From contig NZ_QKZL01000001.1 in the NCBI RefSeq assembly GCF_003253995.1, forward strand, positions 62,001 to 126,000: 64,000 nt of DNA. Direction: 5' to 3'. Made by a program: the position numbers and the translations under genes. Each line of letters opens with the position of its first letter. Position 1 is the first letter of the stretch. This DNA is from Palleronia aestuarii (GTDB lineage: Bacteria > Pseudomonadota > Alphaproteobacteria > Rhodobacterales > Rhodobacteraceae). Positions 44,479 to 53,410 of the stretch are shown piece by piece. The notes below the pieces were generated by a model that saw nothing but the letters and a program-made list of their open reading frames with translations, ran no database searches and had not been told where the DNA came from.

Positions 44479-45054
44479 TTGAACGACCCAGACATCCATC
44501 TCTGGTTCAACGACTGGAACCGGATCGCGTCCGTCACCATCGGCGCGGTAATCTTCTTCGCGTTCGCGGTCCTGCTTACCCGGCTCCTGGGCAAGCGAAG
44601 CACCGCGCAGATGAATAATTTCGACTGGATCATCGCCGTGGCGATGGGGAGCCTCCTCTCCTCGGGGATCCTGCTCAAGGACGTGTCGATCGCCGATGCG
44701 CTCGTGGCGATGGGGATCCTCGGCCTCTGCCAGTGGATGACGACGTGGCTGGTTCTGAGGGTTCCCTGGCTTGCTTGGGCCGTCAAACCCATGCCGCGGC
44801 TTCTCGTGCATGACGGCGAGATCGTCGAGGCGGCTATGCGGGCCGAGCGCATTTCGGAGGACGAGCTCTTCAGCCGCCTCCGGGGACAGGGCTACACCAA
44901 TCTCCCCGAGGTCCAGTGGGTGATCCTCGAGACCGACGGTCGATTAACCGTCGTGCCCGACATGAATCCGGAGATGCCGCTGAGCGATGCCGGGCTGATG
45001 CGGAACATCAATGTCGATCCTGGGCTGAAGAAGATAAAGCCGGATCCCGCCTGA
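44479..45054 (+). CDS. DUF421 (YetF-like) membrane protein
   Basis: A 191-residue protein with three N-terminal helices (about 17-37, 50-68, 72-95) and a C-terminal soluble DUF421 domain containing RLLVHDGEIVEAAM and ISEDELFSRLRGQGY, then LPEVQWVILETDGRLTVVP. The start is a TTG with GGAGG nine bases upstream. Function unknown; YetF proteins are sometimes linked with stress and sporulation in firmicutes, which is not evidence here. The preceding msrA gene ends in a terminator, so it is a separate transcript. Confidence 0.88.
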   Translation: MNDPDIHLWFNDWNRIASVTIGAVIFFAFAVLLTRLLGKRSTAQMNNFDWIIAVAMGSLLSSGILLKDVSIADALVAMGILGLCQWMTTWLVLRVPWLAWAVKPMPRLLVHDGEIVEAAMRAERISEDELFSRLRGQGYTNLPEVQWVILETDGRLTVVPDMNPEMPLSDAGLMRNINVDPGLKKIKPDPA

Positions 45055-45185
45055 CCTCCCCCGCGTGGGCGAAAGGGGCCCGCGACGGGAATCGGCGCGG
45101 TTCCGGACGAAACGGGCCGCGAAGGGGCCCCCGATTGCCATTCGGAGTCTGATCGTTACCCTCGCGGGTAAAGGAGGGGCTCCAC

Positions 45186-46796
45186 ATGCAAGAAGACATC
45201 CAAAACGCGATCACGGCGCTCGATCTCTGGGTGATCGCGGGATATTTCGCGATCATCATCGGCATCGGCATCTGGGTCGCGCGTCGGACGTCGTCGGGAG
45301 AAGATCTGTTCCTCGCAGGGCGCTCCCTGGGTTGGGCGGCCATCGGTTTCTCGCTCTTTGCCTCCAACATCTCCTCCTCCACCCTGATCGGGCTGACCGG
45401 GTCGGCCTATACGACGGGAATCGCGGTTTCCGCCTACGAATGGCTTGCGGGCGTGCCGCTCCTGATCATGGCCTTCGTCTTCGCTCCGATCTTTCTGAAG
45501 TCGCGGATCACGACCACGCCCGAATACCTCGACCGGCGCTACTCCCGGCGCACGCGCCTCTATTTCTCGGGGCTGACGATCTTCTTCACCATCGTCGTCG
45601 ATTGCGCGGGGGGCCTCTACGCGGGGGGCCTCGTGCTGAACACGTTCTTTCCCTCGCTGGCACTTTGGCAGAGCGCGCTCGCGATCGGCCTTTTCGCGGG
45701 CATCTATACGGCGACGGGCGGTCTCAAGGCCGTGGTCTACACCGACGTGCTTCAGGCGGTCGTGCTCATCGGCGGATCGGCCATCCTCGCCTTCGTCATG
45801 TTCAGCGATCTGGACTTCTCCTTCGCCAACATCCGCGACTCCGTGGACGGCGAGAACCACCTTTCGATGGTCCTGCCGCTCGACGACGAGACGCTGCCTT
45901 GGCCGGGGCTCTTCTTCGGCGTGTCGCTGCTGGGGTTCTGGTACTGGGTGACGAACCAGTACATCGTGCAGCGGATCCTCGGTGCGCGGTCGCTTCCGGA
46001 TGCGCAATGGGGCGCGATCCTCGGCGGGATGCTGAAGATCCTGCCGCTCTTTGTGATGGTGTTCCCGGGCGCGATGGCCACCGCGCTCCTGCCGGATATC
46101 GAGACGGCCGATCGAGTTTTCCCGATCATGATCACGACGCTCCTACCGGCCGGTCTGACCGGCCTCGTCATGGCAGGCCTCATCGCGGCGATCATGTCGA
46201 GCGTCGACTCGACGCTCAACTCCTCCTCGACGCTCCTCATCCATGACTTCGTGACGCGACCCGAAGAGGAGACCGATCCCTCGACGATGAAGCGCTACGG
46301 CACGCTCGCCACGCTCGGCTTCATGGTGCTGGCCATCGTCTGGGCACCGCTCATCCAGTTCGCGGGCGGGCTTTGGGACTATCTCCAGCAGATGTTCTCC
46401 GTCCTCGTCCCGCCGCTCGTCGTGCTCTTCGTCATGGGCGCGCTCAGCCGGCGCGGGACGGAGCAGGCGGGCTTCTATACCCTCATCTTCGGGCATGCGG
46501 TGGGCGCGGTGCTCTTCTGCCTCGGCAATCCCGGTGTGATGGGGCTCGTCGGGATGGAGCCGGTCTATCCGGTGCACTTCACCATCAATGTGGCAATCAT
46601 GACGGTCGTCTGCCTGATCTTCTATCTCGCCGTCAGCGCGGTGACGGAAAGCCACGAGATCGACGACGCGGTCATCTGGCAGCGCGGCAAGGCGCTCGAG
46701 GACGCAGCTTGGGACCAGGCATGGTACAAGGATGTCCGCCTGCACGGCGCGATCCTCGTCGCCATGATGCTCACGATCCTCGTCGTCTTCTGGTGA
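45186..46796 (+). CDS. Sodium:solute symporter family transporter
   Basis: A 536-residue SLC5/SSS membrane protein with about 13 predicted helices. Family features include FLAGRSLGWAAIGFSLFASNISSSTLIGLTGSAY near the N terminus and YTATGGLKAVVYTDVLQ about one third along; GLIAAIMSSVDSTLNSSSTLL is the classic helix-8 sodium-site stretch. It resembles the SGLT-like branch, so a sugar or related solute is possible, but the substrate is not readable. AAAGGAGG with ideal spacing precedes the ATG. No partner gene for a specific pathway is adjacent. Confidence 0.92.
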   Translation: MQEDIQNAITALDLWVIAGYFAIIIGIGIWVARRTSSGEDLFLAGRSLGWAAIGFSLFASNISSSTLIGLTGSAYTTGIAVSAYEWLAGVPLLIMAFVFAPIFLKSRITTTPEYLDRRYSRRTRLYFSGLTIFFTIVVDCAGGLYAGGLVLNTFFPSLALWQSALAIGLFAGIYTATGGLKAVVYTDVLQAVVLIGGSAILAFVMFSDLDFSFANIRDSVDGENHLSMVLPLDDETLPWPGLFFGVSLLGFWYWVTNQYIVQRILGARSLPDAQWGAILGGMLKILPLFVMVFPGAMATALLPDIETADRVFPIMITTLLPAGLTGLVMAGLIAAIMSSVDSTLNSSSTLLIHDFVTRPEEETDPSTMKRYGTLATLGFMVLAIVWAPLIQFAGGLWDYLQQMFSVLVPPLVVLFVMGALSRRGTEQAGFYTLIFGHAVGAVLFCLGNPGVMGLVGMEPVYPVHFTINVAIMTVVCLIFYLAVSAVTESHEIDDAVIWQRGKALEDAAWDQAWYKDVRLHGAILVAMMLTILVVFW

Positions 46797-46863
46797 GGCT
46801 TGCGCGCGCGGGGCGCGCATGGGATGCGGTTGGGCCTGTCTTTACGAGGAGCGACGCGCGATC

Positions 46864-47733
46864 ATGGCCACCTTCACGGCATTGACCCTTTGCGATGCGG
46901 AAGATCCCGCGCGCGCGATGAGCGAGGCGATGGAGCGGATGGAGCCCGAGCCGACCGGCGTGGGCGTCTTCGAGATGGAGGACGGATCGGGTCTCTGGGA
47001 GGTCGGCGGCTATTTCGAGGCGGAGCCCGAGGCGGCCGGCCTCGCGCTGCTCGCCGCGGCCTTCGGGGCGCGCCCCTTCACGGTGAGCGAACTGCCGGAG
47101 ATCGACTGGGTCGACAAGGTTCGGCGCGAACTCTCCCCGGTCGAGGCGGGGCGCTTCTTCCTCTACGGGAGCCACGATGCGGAACGTGTGCCGGAAAACT
47201 GCGTGCCGCTCCTCGTCGACGCCTCGATGGCCTTCGGCACCGGTCATCACGGCACGACGAAGGGCTGTCTCCTCGCCCTCGACAGGTTGCTGGGTAACGG
47301 GATCCAAGCGCGGCGGGTTGCCGATATCGGTTGCGGCACCGCGGTGCTCGCCATGGCGGCGGCGAAGGTCTGGCCCGATCCCGTGATCGCCTCGGATATC
47401 GATGCCGTGGCCGTCGAGGTGGCGGAGGCGAATGTCCGGCTGAACGGATTGTCGGAACGCGTGCGCTGCGTCGAGGCGGCGGGGTTCGACCATCCCGACC
47501 TCACGGGTCCGTTCGACCTGGTCTTCGCGAATATCCTGAAAGGTCCGCTCCTCGCCCTCGCACCCGACATGGCGCGGCACGTGGCGGAGGGTGGCCACGT
47601 CATCCTTTCGGGCATCCTGAACCCGCAGGCCAAGGAAGTCGTCACGGTCTATGGTCGGGAGGGAATGGATCTCGTCCAGCGTGATGTGCTGGGCGATTGG
47701 ACGACGCTCACGTTGCAGAGGCGCGCGGGGTGA
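46864..47733 (+). CDS. prmA: Ribosomal protein L11 methyltransferase
   Basis: SAM-dependent enzyme that trimethylates lysines and the N terminus of ribosomal protein L11. The 289 residues have an N-terminal substrate-recognition domain (about 1-70), MAFGTGHHGTTKGCLLAL (PrmA signature), the SAM loop ADIGCGTAVLAMAAAK, and the conserved FANILKGPLLALAP. The start at 46864 gives the standard length; an upstream in-frame ATG at 46819 would add 15 residues. Confidence 0.94.
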   Translation: MATFTALTLCDAEDPARAMSEAMERMEPEPTGVGVFEMEDGSGLWEVGGYFEAEPEAAGLALLAAAFGARPFTVSELPEIDWVDKVRRELSPVEAGRFFLYGSHDAERVPENCVPLLVDASMAFGTGHHGTTKGCLLALDRLLGNGIQARRVADIGCGTAVLAMAAAKVWPDPVIASDIDAVAVEVAEANVRLNGLSERVRCVEAAGFDHPDLTGPFDLVFANILKGPLLALAPDMARHVAEGGHVILSGILNPQAKEVVTVYGREGMDLVQRDVLGDWTTLTLQRRAG

Positions 47734-47784
47734 GCGGATGGCCCGGCCTGGACGCGCGGCGCGCCGGCCGGACCGGTCTTCCGC

Positions 47785-47979
47785 TCAGCGCCAGCGCGCC
47801 AGATCGCCCGGCAGGAGGCCGATATCGCGCAGCTCGTGCTCGGAGAGGTGCGAAAGCGCCTCGTAGGTGCGGCGGGCGTTGCGGCGTTCGATGACGCGCT
47901 CGACGAGGCGGACGAACGCGGAGGAGGCGCGGGTCGAGAGGGGCAGCGCGCTGCTGCGGTGAAGATCGTAGAGGGCCAT
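47785..47979 (-). CDS. DUF1127 small protein
   Basis: A 64-residue protein with the DUF1127 domain: ERVIERRNARRTYEALSHLSEHELRDIGLLPGDL, arginine-rich with the conserved L-x-x-x-x-L-x-D-I-G pattern. In Rhodobacter sphaeroides a DUF1127 protein (CcaF1) binds RNA and is cotranscribed with stress sRNAs; no such sRNAs are obvious here. AAAGG precedes the ATG. It lies 51 bases from the convergent prmA stop and divergent from ruvC across 230 bases that include an inverted repeat TTCGA-TTT-TCGAA at 48047-48059. Function inferred only. Confidence 0.88.
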   Translation of the reverse strand: MALYDLHRSSALPLSTRASSAFVRLVERVIERRNARRTYEALSHLSEHELRDIGLLPGDLARWR

Positions 47980-48209
47980 GACGCGGAACCTTTTCACAAA
48001 ACGTCTAACTTGTGGGCGAACCCGGGGATACGGCGCGCGTATATTGTTCGATTTTCGAAAGATAGCTCCGGTTCTGCATAGCCGTCTTGACATGGGTGCA
48101 AGGCTTTGATCGCCGCATTCGAAAAGTTCTGCCGGGGCGGGGACTTGGAGATGTTCGCGTTTCGTGCTAGCCGCTCGATCGTAGGTCGCATGGCAGGGGC
48201 GGGACGGGC

Positions 48210-48701
48210 ATGACGAGGGTACTCGGGATCGATCCCGGACTGCGCTGCCTCGGCTGGGGCGTGATCGAGCAGGAAGGATCGCGTCTGCGGCACGTGGCGA
48301 ACGGGCAGATCCTTTCGGGCGTCGGCACGCTCGCCGCGCGGCTCTCGTCCTTGCACATGCAACTGACCGCCATCTTCGCGGAGTTTCGACCGGACGAAGC
48401 GGCGATCGAGAAGACATTCGTCAACCGCGACGGGGCGGGGACGCTTAAACTCGGTCAGGCGCGCGGCGTGGCGATCCTCGTCCCGGCGCAGGCGGGGATC
48501 GAGGTGGGGGAATATTCCCCGAACTCGGTCAAGAAATGCGTGGTCGGCGTCGGCCACGCCGACAAGCGGCAGGTCGATCACATGGTGCGCATGCAATTGC
48601 CGGGGGCGGAGCCCGCGGGGCCCGATGCGGCCGACGCGCTCGCCATCGCCATGTGCCACGCCTTCCACCTGCAGGGCCTTCGAGCCCGGGCCCGGGCATG
48701 A
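48210..48701 (+). CDS. ruvC: Holliday junction resolvase RuvC
   Basis: Endonuclease that cuts Holliday junctions during recombination repair. The 163 residues have the RNase-H-like fold with acidic catalytic D8 ([14 protein letters not shown]), E ([11 protein letters not shown]) and two later aspartates ([11 protein letters not shown]). Length is typical. It overlaps ruvA (ATGA), starting an operon ruvC-ruvA-x-ruvB. The DNA upstream (47980-48209) has no clear -10/-35 match; a TTGACA at 48087-48092 lacks a spaced -10. Confidence 0.96.
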   Translation: MTRVLGIDPGLRCLGWGVIEQEGSRLRHVANGQILSGVGTLAARLSSLHMQLTAIFAEFRPDEAAIEKTFVNRDGAGTLKLGQARGVAILVPAQAGIEVGEYSPNSVKKCVVGVGHADKRQVDHMVRMQLPGAEPAGPDAADALAIAMCHAFHLQGLRARARA

Positions 48702-49375
48702 TCGGGCGTCTCGCCGGCCGCCTCGTCCATCGCGGGCTCGACCACGTGATGATCGACGTGGGCGGAGTAGGCTACGTCGTCCATGTCTCCGACCGGACGA
48801 TGGCGGCGCTGCCACGCGTGGGCGAGGCCGCGGCGCTCTGGACAGACCTTCTCGTGCGCGAGGATCTGCTACAGCTCTACGGGTTCGCGACGCCGGTGGA
48901 GAAGGAATGGCACCGCCTCCTCACGAGCGTGCAGGGGATCGGGGCGAAGGCCTCGCTCGCGATCCTGGGCGCGCTCGGGCCGGAGGGCGTGGGCAGGGCG
49001 ATAGCGCTCGGCGACGCTACGGCGATCCGCGCGGCGCCCGGTGTCGGGCCGAAGATCGCGAGCCGCGTGGTCAACGAGCTGCGCGACAAGGCCCCGGCGG
49101 TGATGGCCATGGGCGGCGCGGTCCATGCGGAGCCCGACGCGCCCGTGATCGAGGCCGCGCCGAGCGCGACCGGCGCGACCGCCCCGCCACCCGCAGCCCC
49201 CCGCCCGGAAGGCGGCGCGGCGGCCCAGGCGGAGGCGCTCTCGGCGCTGACCAACCTCGGCTACGGCCCCTCGGAGGCGATGCAGGCCGTGGCCGAGGCC
49301 GCGGGAACCGAGGCGGGGCTCGATACCGGTGGCCTCATCCGCGCCGCCCTTCGCCGTCTCGCACCGGCGGGATAG
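48698..49375 (+). CDS. ruvA: Holliday junction branch migration protein RuvA
   Basis: Tetramer that binds Holliday junctions and loads the RuvB motor. The 225 residues have the OB-fold ([14 protein letters not shown]...), two helix-hairpin-helix motifs ([15 protein letters not shown] and [16 protein letters not shown]), a Pro/Ala-rich linker (about 150-175), and the C-terminal RuvB-contact helices ([21 protein letters not shown]). The start overlaps the end of ruvC. The stop is 4 bases before the next gene. Confidence 0.96.
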   Translation: MIGRLAGRLVHRGLDHVMIDVGGVGYVVHVSDRTMAALPRVGEAAALWTDLLVREDLLQLYGFATPVEKEWHRLLTSVQGIGAKASLAILGALGPEGVGRAIALGDATAIRAAPGVGPKIASRVVNELRDKAPAVMAMGGAVHAEPDAPVIEAAPSATGATAPPPAAPRPEGGAAAQAEALSALTNLGYGPSEAMQAVAEAAGTEAGLDTGGLIRAALRRLAPAG

Positions 49376-49379
49376 GGGA

Positions 49380-49976
49380 GTGGATTTCGATACCCTCCTC
49401 GCCGGGGCCGCGATCGATCCACGCGATGTGTCGCTGCTGCTCCACAAGCCGTCCGACCGCATCGAGCACCACTCGATCGCGGCGATGGTCGAAGAATGGC
49501 CCGCCCGCTTCGAGGCATATCAGAGCACGCATCCGCGGATCGAGGAGGCGACCGTCAAGAGACGACCGCAGGCCGCGTCCTTCGTGATGCGCGATCCGGG
49601 CGACTTCGTCTGCGTCCGGCTCTACGAGGTCGTCGGCTGGGAGGAGACCTCTGCCAGATCTTTTGCTAGGGATGCGGACTTCGTCGCCATGACGCGTCTT
49701 TCGGGATGGCGCGGCATCTATCTGATCGTCGATCGCTCCGACGCGGCACGATACGTCGGCGCCGCTTACGGAGAAGAGAAGATGGCTGGAAGACGGCGCG
49801 CCCATGTCGCGGGCGAGATCGGGATCACGGCCGAATTGAGCCGGCGCCGAACGGATGATTTCCGCTTCTCTGGCCTTGATGTGATAGCGCCGACCGCCGC
49901 GAGGGAGGAGGTCGTGGCCCGGGAACGTCACAGGATGGAGCGGCTCGACACGATCGAGGCGGGACTGAACGCATGA
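49380..49976 (+). CDS. GIY-YIG nuclease-domain protein inserted between ruvA and ruvB
   Basis: A 198-residue protein. The N-terminal ~105 residues ([27 protein letters not shown]...) form an unnamed domain; a GIY-YIG nuclease domain follows: G112-I-Y114, Y125-V-G127, R138 and H142 four apart, E182 and N197. These are the residues expected in active Eco29kI-like GIY-YIG enzymes, so activity is plausible. A GTG start was chosen 4 bases past the ruvA stop; another in-frame GTG at 49329 would lie inside ruvA. Its stop overlaps the ruvB ATG (ATGA), so ruvB translation is coupled to it. Function unknown; a recombination or repair role is inferred from position. Confidence 0.8.
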   Translation: MDFDTLLAGAAIDPRDVSLLLHKPSDRIEHHSIAAMVEEWPARFEAYQSTHPRIEEATVKRRPQAASFVMRDPGDFVCVRLYEVVGWEETSARSFARDADFVAMTRLSGWRGIYLIVDRSDAARYVGAAYGEEKMAGRRRAHVAGEIGITAELSRRRTDDFRFSGLDVIAPTAAREEVVARERHRMERLDTIEAGLNA

Positions 49977-51001
49977 CCCGTCCCGACGAGACGCTCCGGC
50001 CCGAGAGGCTGCCCGAGGATGACGGGCCGGCGCTGCGCCCGCAGACCCTCGACGCGTTCACCGGGCAGGCGGAGGCACGGGCGAACCTGAAGGTTTTCAT
50101 CGAAAGCGCGCGGATGCGCGGAAAGGCCATGGACCACGCGCTGTTCCACGGGCCACCCGGCCTTGGCAAGACGACGCTGGCTCAGATCGTCGCGCGAGAG
50201 CTCGGCGTGAACTTCCGCATGACATCCGGGCCCGTACTGGCGCGCGCGGGGGACCTCGCCGCGATCCTTACGAACCTCGAGGCGCGCGACGTCCTCTTCA
50301 TCGACGAGATCCACCGGCTCAACCCGGTCGTGGAGGAAATCCTCTATCCCGCGCTCGAGGATTTCGAGCTCGACCTCGTGATCGGCGAGGGGCCGGCCGC
50401 GCGGACGGTCCGCATCGAGTTGCAGCCCTTCACGCTCGTCGGTGCGACGACCCGGCTGGGGCTCCTGACCACGCCGCTCAGGGACCGCTTCGGCATTCCC
50501 GTGCGGCTCGATTTCTACAACGTGGACGAGCTGACGGAGATCGTCGCCCGCGGTGCGCGGCTCCTCGGCATCCCGGCGGAGGCCGACGGGGTGCGGGAGA
50601 TCGCGACGCGGGCGCGGGGCACGCCGCGGATCGCCGGACGCCTTCTGCGCCGGGTGGTTGATTTCGCGCTGGTGGAAGGAGACGGTCGGCTGACGCGCGG
50701 GCTTGCCGACGCGGCGCTCACCCGGCTCGGGGTCGACGCGCTCGGCCTCGACGGGGCGGACCGGCGGTATCTCAATCTCATCGCGCGGCACTATCAAGGC
50801 GGTCCCGTGGGGATCGAGACGCTGTCGGCCGCGCTTTCGGAGAGCCGCGACGCGCTCGAGGAAGTGATCGAGCCCTATCTGCTGCAGCAGGGTCTCATCC
50901 AGCGGACGCCGCGGGGCCGGATGCTGGCGCCGCGCGCCTGGAGCCATCTTGGGATGGCACCGCCGCAGACGGGCGGGCAGGCGGGGCTCTTCGACGAATG
51001 A
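49973..51001 (+). CDS. ruvB: Holliday junction branch migration ATPase RuvB
   Basis: AAA+ hexameric motor driving branch migration. The 342 residues contain [15 protein letters not shown], Walker [13 protein letters not shown], Walker B FIDEIHRL, sensor residues in GATTRLGLL, the arginine finger region DRFGIP, and the winged-helix end ([15 protein letters not shown]). Length agrees. The start overlaps the preceding GIY-YIG gene rather than ruvA, which is the uncommon feature. Confidence 0.97.
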   Translation: MTRPDETLRPERLPEDDGPALRPQTLDAFTGQAEARANLKVFIESARMRGKAMDHALFHGPPGLGKTTLAQIVARELGVNFRMTSGPVLARAGDLAAILTNLEARDVLFIDEIHRLNPVVEEILYPALEDFELDLVIGEGPAARTVRIELQPFTLVGATTRLGLLTTPLRDRFGIPVRLDFYNVDELTEIVARGARLLGIPAEADGVREIATRARGTPRIAGRLLRRVVDFALVEGDGRLTRGLADAALTRLGVDALGLDGADRRYLNLIARHYQGGPVGIETLSAALSESRDALEEVIEPYLLQQGLIQRTPRGRMLAPRAWSHLGMAPPQTGGQAGLFDE

Positions 51002-51046
51002 GAGGTGCCCTTGCCTCCGGCCCGGCCAGTGACTAGCCAAGGCCGC

Positions 51047-51682
51047 ATGACGCCCGAGGAGATCACCGCCCATTTCACCCGCTCGGACGGAAGCTACGCC
51101 TTCGCGCGCTGGGGCCGTCCCGTCGCGCCCGTCGTCTTCGGGGTGGAGGACGAGACGCTCGGTGTGGTGAAGGGCGCGATCGAGGCGATGACGCAGCTTG
51201 CCGGGAACGGAATGGTGGAGACCGACCCGGAACTGGGCATCAATCTCATGATGTTCTTCCTGCGCGGGTGGGACGAACTCCGCGCCGTGCCGGACCTCGA
51301 CCGCCTGATCCCCGATCTCGGTCCGCTGCTCGACCGGCTCGAGGCGGCGGAGGCGAACCAGTACCGCATCTTTCGGTTCGACGAGGCCGGGGCGATCCGG
51401 GCGGCGTTCGTGTTCCTGCGCATGGATGCGGCGCTCTCCGCCCTGCCGGCGGAGACGCTTGCCCTCACCCAAGTCGCGCAGACGATCCTGCTCTGGTCGG
51501 ATCTGGCCTTCACCGACCGGTCGCCGCTTGCCCTCACGCCCGCAGGCGCGACCGTGCTTCGGCCCGAGATCGGGGCCTTGATCCGGGCCGCCTACGATCC
51601 GGTCATGCCCGCGGCGGCAAGCGATCCCAGCCATGCGCTGCGGCTCGCCGCGCGGGTCGGGCCGGGGCGGGGTCTGCAATGA
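51047..51682 (+). CDS. Hypothetical protein between ruvB and ybgC
   Basis: A 211-residue soluble protein, probably alpha/beta, that begins MTPEEITAHFTRSDGSYAFARWGRPVAP. Tracts such as EDETLGVVKGAIEAMTQLAG and ELGINLMMFFLRGWDEL look conserved. I recall similar unnamed genes at this point in other Rhodobacterales but know no function. The ATG follows an AAGG. Its stop overlaps the ybgC start (ATGA), so it is part of the ruv-tol transcript. Confidence 0.7.
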   Translation: MTPEEITAHFTRSDGSYAFARWGRPVAPVVFGVEDETLGVVKGAIEAMTQLAGNGMVETDPELGINLMMFFLRGWDELRAVPDLDRLIPDLGPLLDRLEAAEANQYRIFRFDEAGAIRAAFVFLRMDAALSALPAETLALTQVAQTILLWSDLAFTDRSPLALTPAGATVLRPEIGALIRAAYDPVMPAAASDPSHALRLAARVGPGRGLQ

Positions 51683-52098
51683 GCGACAGGCCGCACCGCT
51701 TTCCCGTGACCGTCTATTACGAGGACACGGATATGGGCGGGATCGTCTATCACGCCAATTACCTGCGCTACGTGGAGCGGGCGCGATCGGATTGGGTGCG
51801 GCGGATCGGGATCGATCAGGTCGGAATGCGGGAAACCGGACAGGCTTTCGCGGTAAGGCGCATCGTGTCGGATTTCCTCGGGACCGCGCGGCTCGACGAC
51901 CGGCTGGTGGTGGAGACGGTGCCGAGCAGGACGTCGGGCGCGCGAATGACCCTTGCTCAGAAGATCACGCGGGGCGAGCGCACCATCTTTCGCGCGGAGG
52001 TAGAGCTCGTGCTCATCGACATGGCGAACGGAACACCCCGCAGGCTTCCCCTGACCCTGCGGGAGGCCGTGGAGCGGGACCTTCCACCCGCGGCCTAG
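51679..52098 (+). CDS. ybgC: Tol-Pal system acyl-CoA thioesterase (YbgC)
   Basis: Hotdog-fold thioesterase of 139 residues. The family signature YYEDTDMGGIVYHANYLRYVERAR is present, including the catalytic aspartate and the histidine. YbgC proteins hydrolyse acyl-CoAs and interact with phospholipid synthesis in E. coli. It opens the tol-pal group and overlaps the preceding gene; a promoter for tolQ follows its end. Confidence 0.94.
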   Translation: MSDRPHRFPVTVYYEDTDMGGIVYHANYLRYVERARSDWVRRIGIDQVGMRETGQAFAVRRIVSDFLGTARLDDRLVVETVPSRTSGARMTLAQKITRGERTIFRAEVELVLIDMANGTPRRLPLTLREAVERDLPPAA

Positions 52099-52141
52099 CG
52101 AGGGGAGCGATGGCGTGGACGGGCTCGCGCGAATGTGCGGT

Positions 52142-52170
52142 TTGAATGGCTTTCGCGCGGGTGATATTGT
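52142..52170 (+). promoter_or_regulatory. Candidate sigma-70 promoter of tolQ
   Basis: TTGAAT (52142-52147) and TATTGT (52165-52170) with an ideal 17-base spacer, about 57 bases before the tolQ ATG. It suggests tolQRAB-pal can be transcribed apart from ruv-ybgC. Seen in sequence; activity is not proven. Confidence 0.55.
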
Positions 52171-52227
52171 AATAGGAACCACAACGAGGCGGCGCAAAGC
52201 GGCCCGGTCCGAGGAAAGAGCAGGCTT

Positions 52228-52923
52228 ATGGAGACCGAAACCCTGACGCTGGCGTCGGAGATGGATTTTTCCATCCTGTCGCTTTTCGCGCGTGCGACGC
52301 TGACCGTGAAGCTCGTCATGCTGATCCTGGTCCTGGCCTCGTTCTGGGCCTGGGCGATCATCATCCAGAAGTTGATCGCCTTTCGACGTGCACGATCCGA
52401 GGCGGCGGCGTTCGACGCCGCGTTCTGGTCCGGCGATCCGCTCGACGATCTCTATCGCAAGCTCGGACCGGAGCCCGACGGACGGGCGGAATCGGTCTTC
52501 GCCGCGGGAATGACCGAATGGCAACGCTCGCATCGGTCCGACGGGGCGCTCATCCCCGGCGCGCAATCGCGGATCGACCGGTCGATGGACGTGGCGATCG
52601 CCAAGGAGGCGGAGGATCTCGAACGCGGCCTTCCTTGGCTCGCGACCGTGGGCTCGACCGCGCCCTTCATCGGGCTTTTCGGGACGGTCTGGGGGATCAT
52701 GAACGCCTTCATCGCCATCGCGCAGGAGCAGAACACCAACCTCGCCGTGGTCGCGCCCGGCATCGCGGAGGCGTTGCTCGCCACCGGGCTCGGGCTACTC
52801 GCGGCGATCCCGGCGGTGATCTTCTACAACAAGCTCACGGCCGATGCGGGCCGGATCGTCGGCGGCTACGAGAGTTTCGCCGACGAATTCTCCACGATCC
52901 TGTCGCGCCAGCTGGACGCCTGA
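52228..52923 (+). CDS. tolQ: Tol-Pal proton channel subunit TolQ
   Basis: Inner membrane protein that, with TolR, uses the proton gradient to energise TolA. The 231 residues have three helices (about 28-48, 140-163, 176-196) and the MotA/TolQ/ExbB signature: LPWLATVGSTAPFIGLFGTVWGIMNAF and GIAEALLATGLGLLAAIPAVIFYN. It starts the tol cluster with a GAGGAAAG upstream. Confidence 0.96.
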   Translation: METETLTLASEMDFSILSLFARATLTVKLVMLILVLASFWAWAIIIQKLIAFRRARSEAAAFDAAFWSGDPLDDLYRKLGPEPDGRAESVFAAGMTEWQRSHRSDGALIPGAQSRIDRSMDVAIAKEAEDLERGLPWLATVGSTAPFIGLFGTVWGIMNAFIAIAQEQNTNLAVVAPGIAEALLATGLGLLAAIPAVIFYNKLTADAGRIVGGYESFADEFSTILSRQLDA

Positions 52924-52924
52924 G

Positions 52925-53395
52925 ATGGCCGCGGGCGTCATCGCGAAGGAGGCCGGAGGATCGCGCCGGCGGCGGCGGCGGCGCTCGCGTCCGATGTCGG
53001 AGATCAACGTCACGCCCTTCGTCGACGTCATGCTGGTCCTGCTGATCGTGTTCATGGTCTCCGCCCCGCTGCTGACCGTGGGCGTGCCGGTGCAGCTGCC
53101 CGAGACCGCGGCCGAGGCGCTGCCCACGGAGCGGGAGGAGCCGCTTACCGTGACGCTCGCCGCCGATGGGCGCGTGCTCCTGATGTCGAACGAGACCGAG
53201 AGCGAAGACCTGATCGGGCAGCTCCGTGCCATCGCGGCCGAGCGCGAGAGCCGCCGCGTCTATGTCCGCGCGGACGGCTCCATCCCCTATGCGCGGGTCG
53301 TCGCCGTCATGGGCGCGCTCAACGCCGCCGGGTTCAACGATCTCGGCCTCGTCACCGATACCGGCGGGCCGCGGCTCGACGGGTCCGATGGATAG
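52925..53395 (+). CDS. tolR: Tol-Pal proton channel subunit TolR
   Basis: Single-helix inner membrane protein (156 residues) partnering TolQ. An arginine-rich start (SRRRRRRRSR) is followed by MSEINVTPFVDVMLVLLIVFMV, the ExbD/TolR helix with its proton-carrying aspartate, and a periplasmic domain. The ATG is one base past the tolQ stop. Identification secure. Confidence 0.95.
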   Translation: MAAGVIAKEAGGSRRRRRRRSRPMSEINVTPFVDVMLVLLIVFMVSAPLLTVGVPVQLPETAAEALPTEREEPLTVTLAADGRVLLMSNETESEDLIGQLRAIAAERESRRVYVRADGSIPYARVVAVMGALNAAGFNDLGLVTDTGGPRLDGSDG

Positions 53396-53410
53396 GGTCG
53401 ATGCCGGCAT

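Noticed and set aside
49928-51679. Minus-strand frame of 583 codons opposite ruvB
   Set aside because: Shadow of ruvB and the hypothetical gene; composition (RPDRPGLVEPKDAV-like) is typical of reverse-strand frames in G+C-rich DNA.
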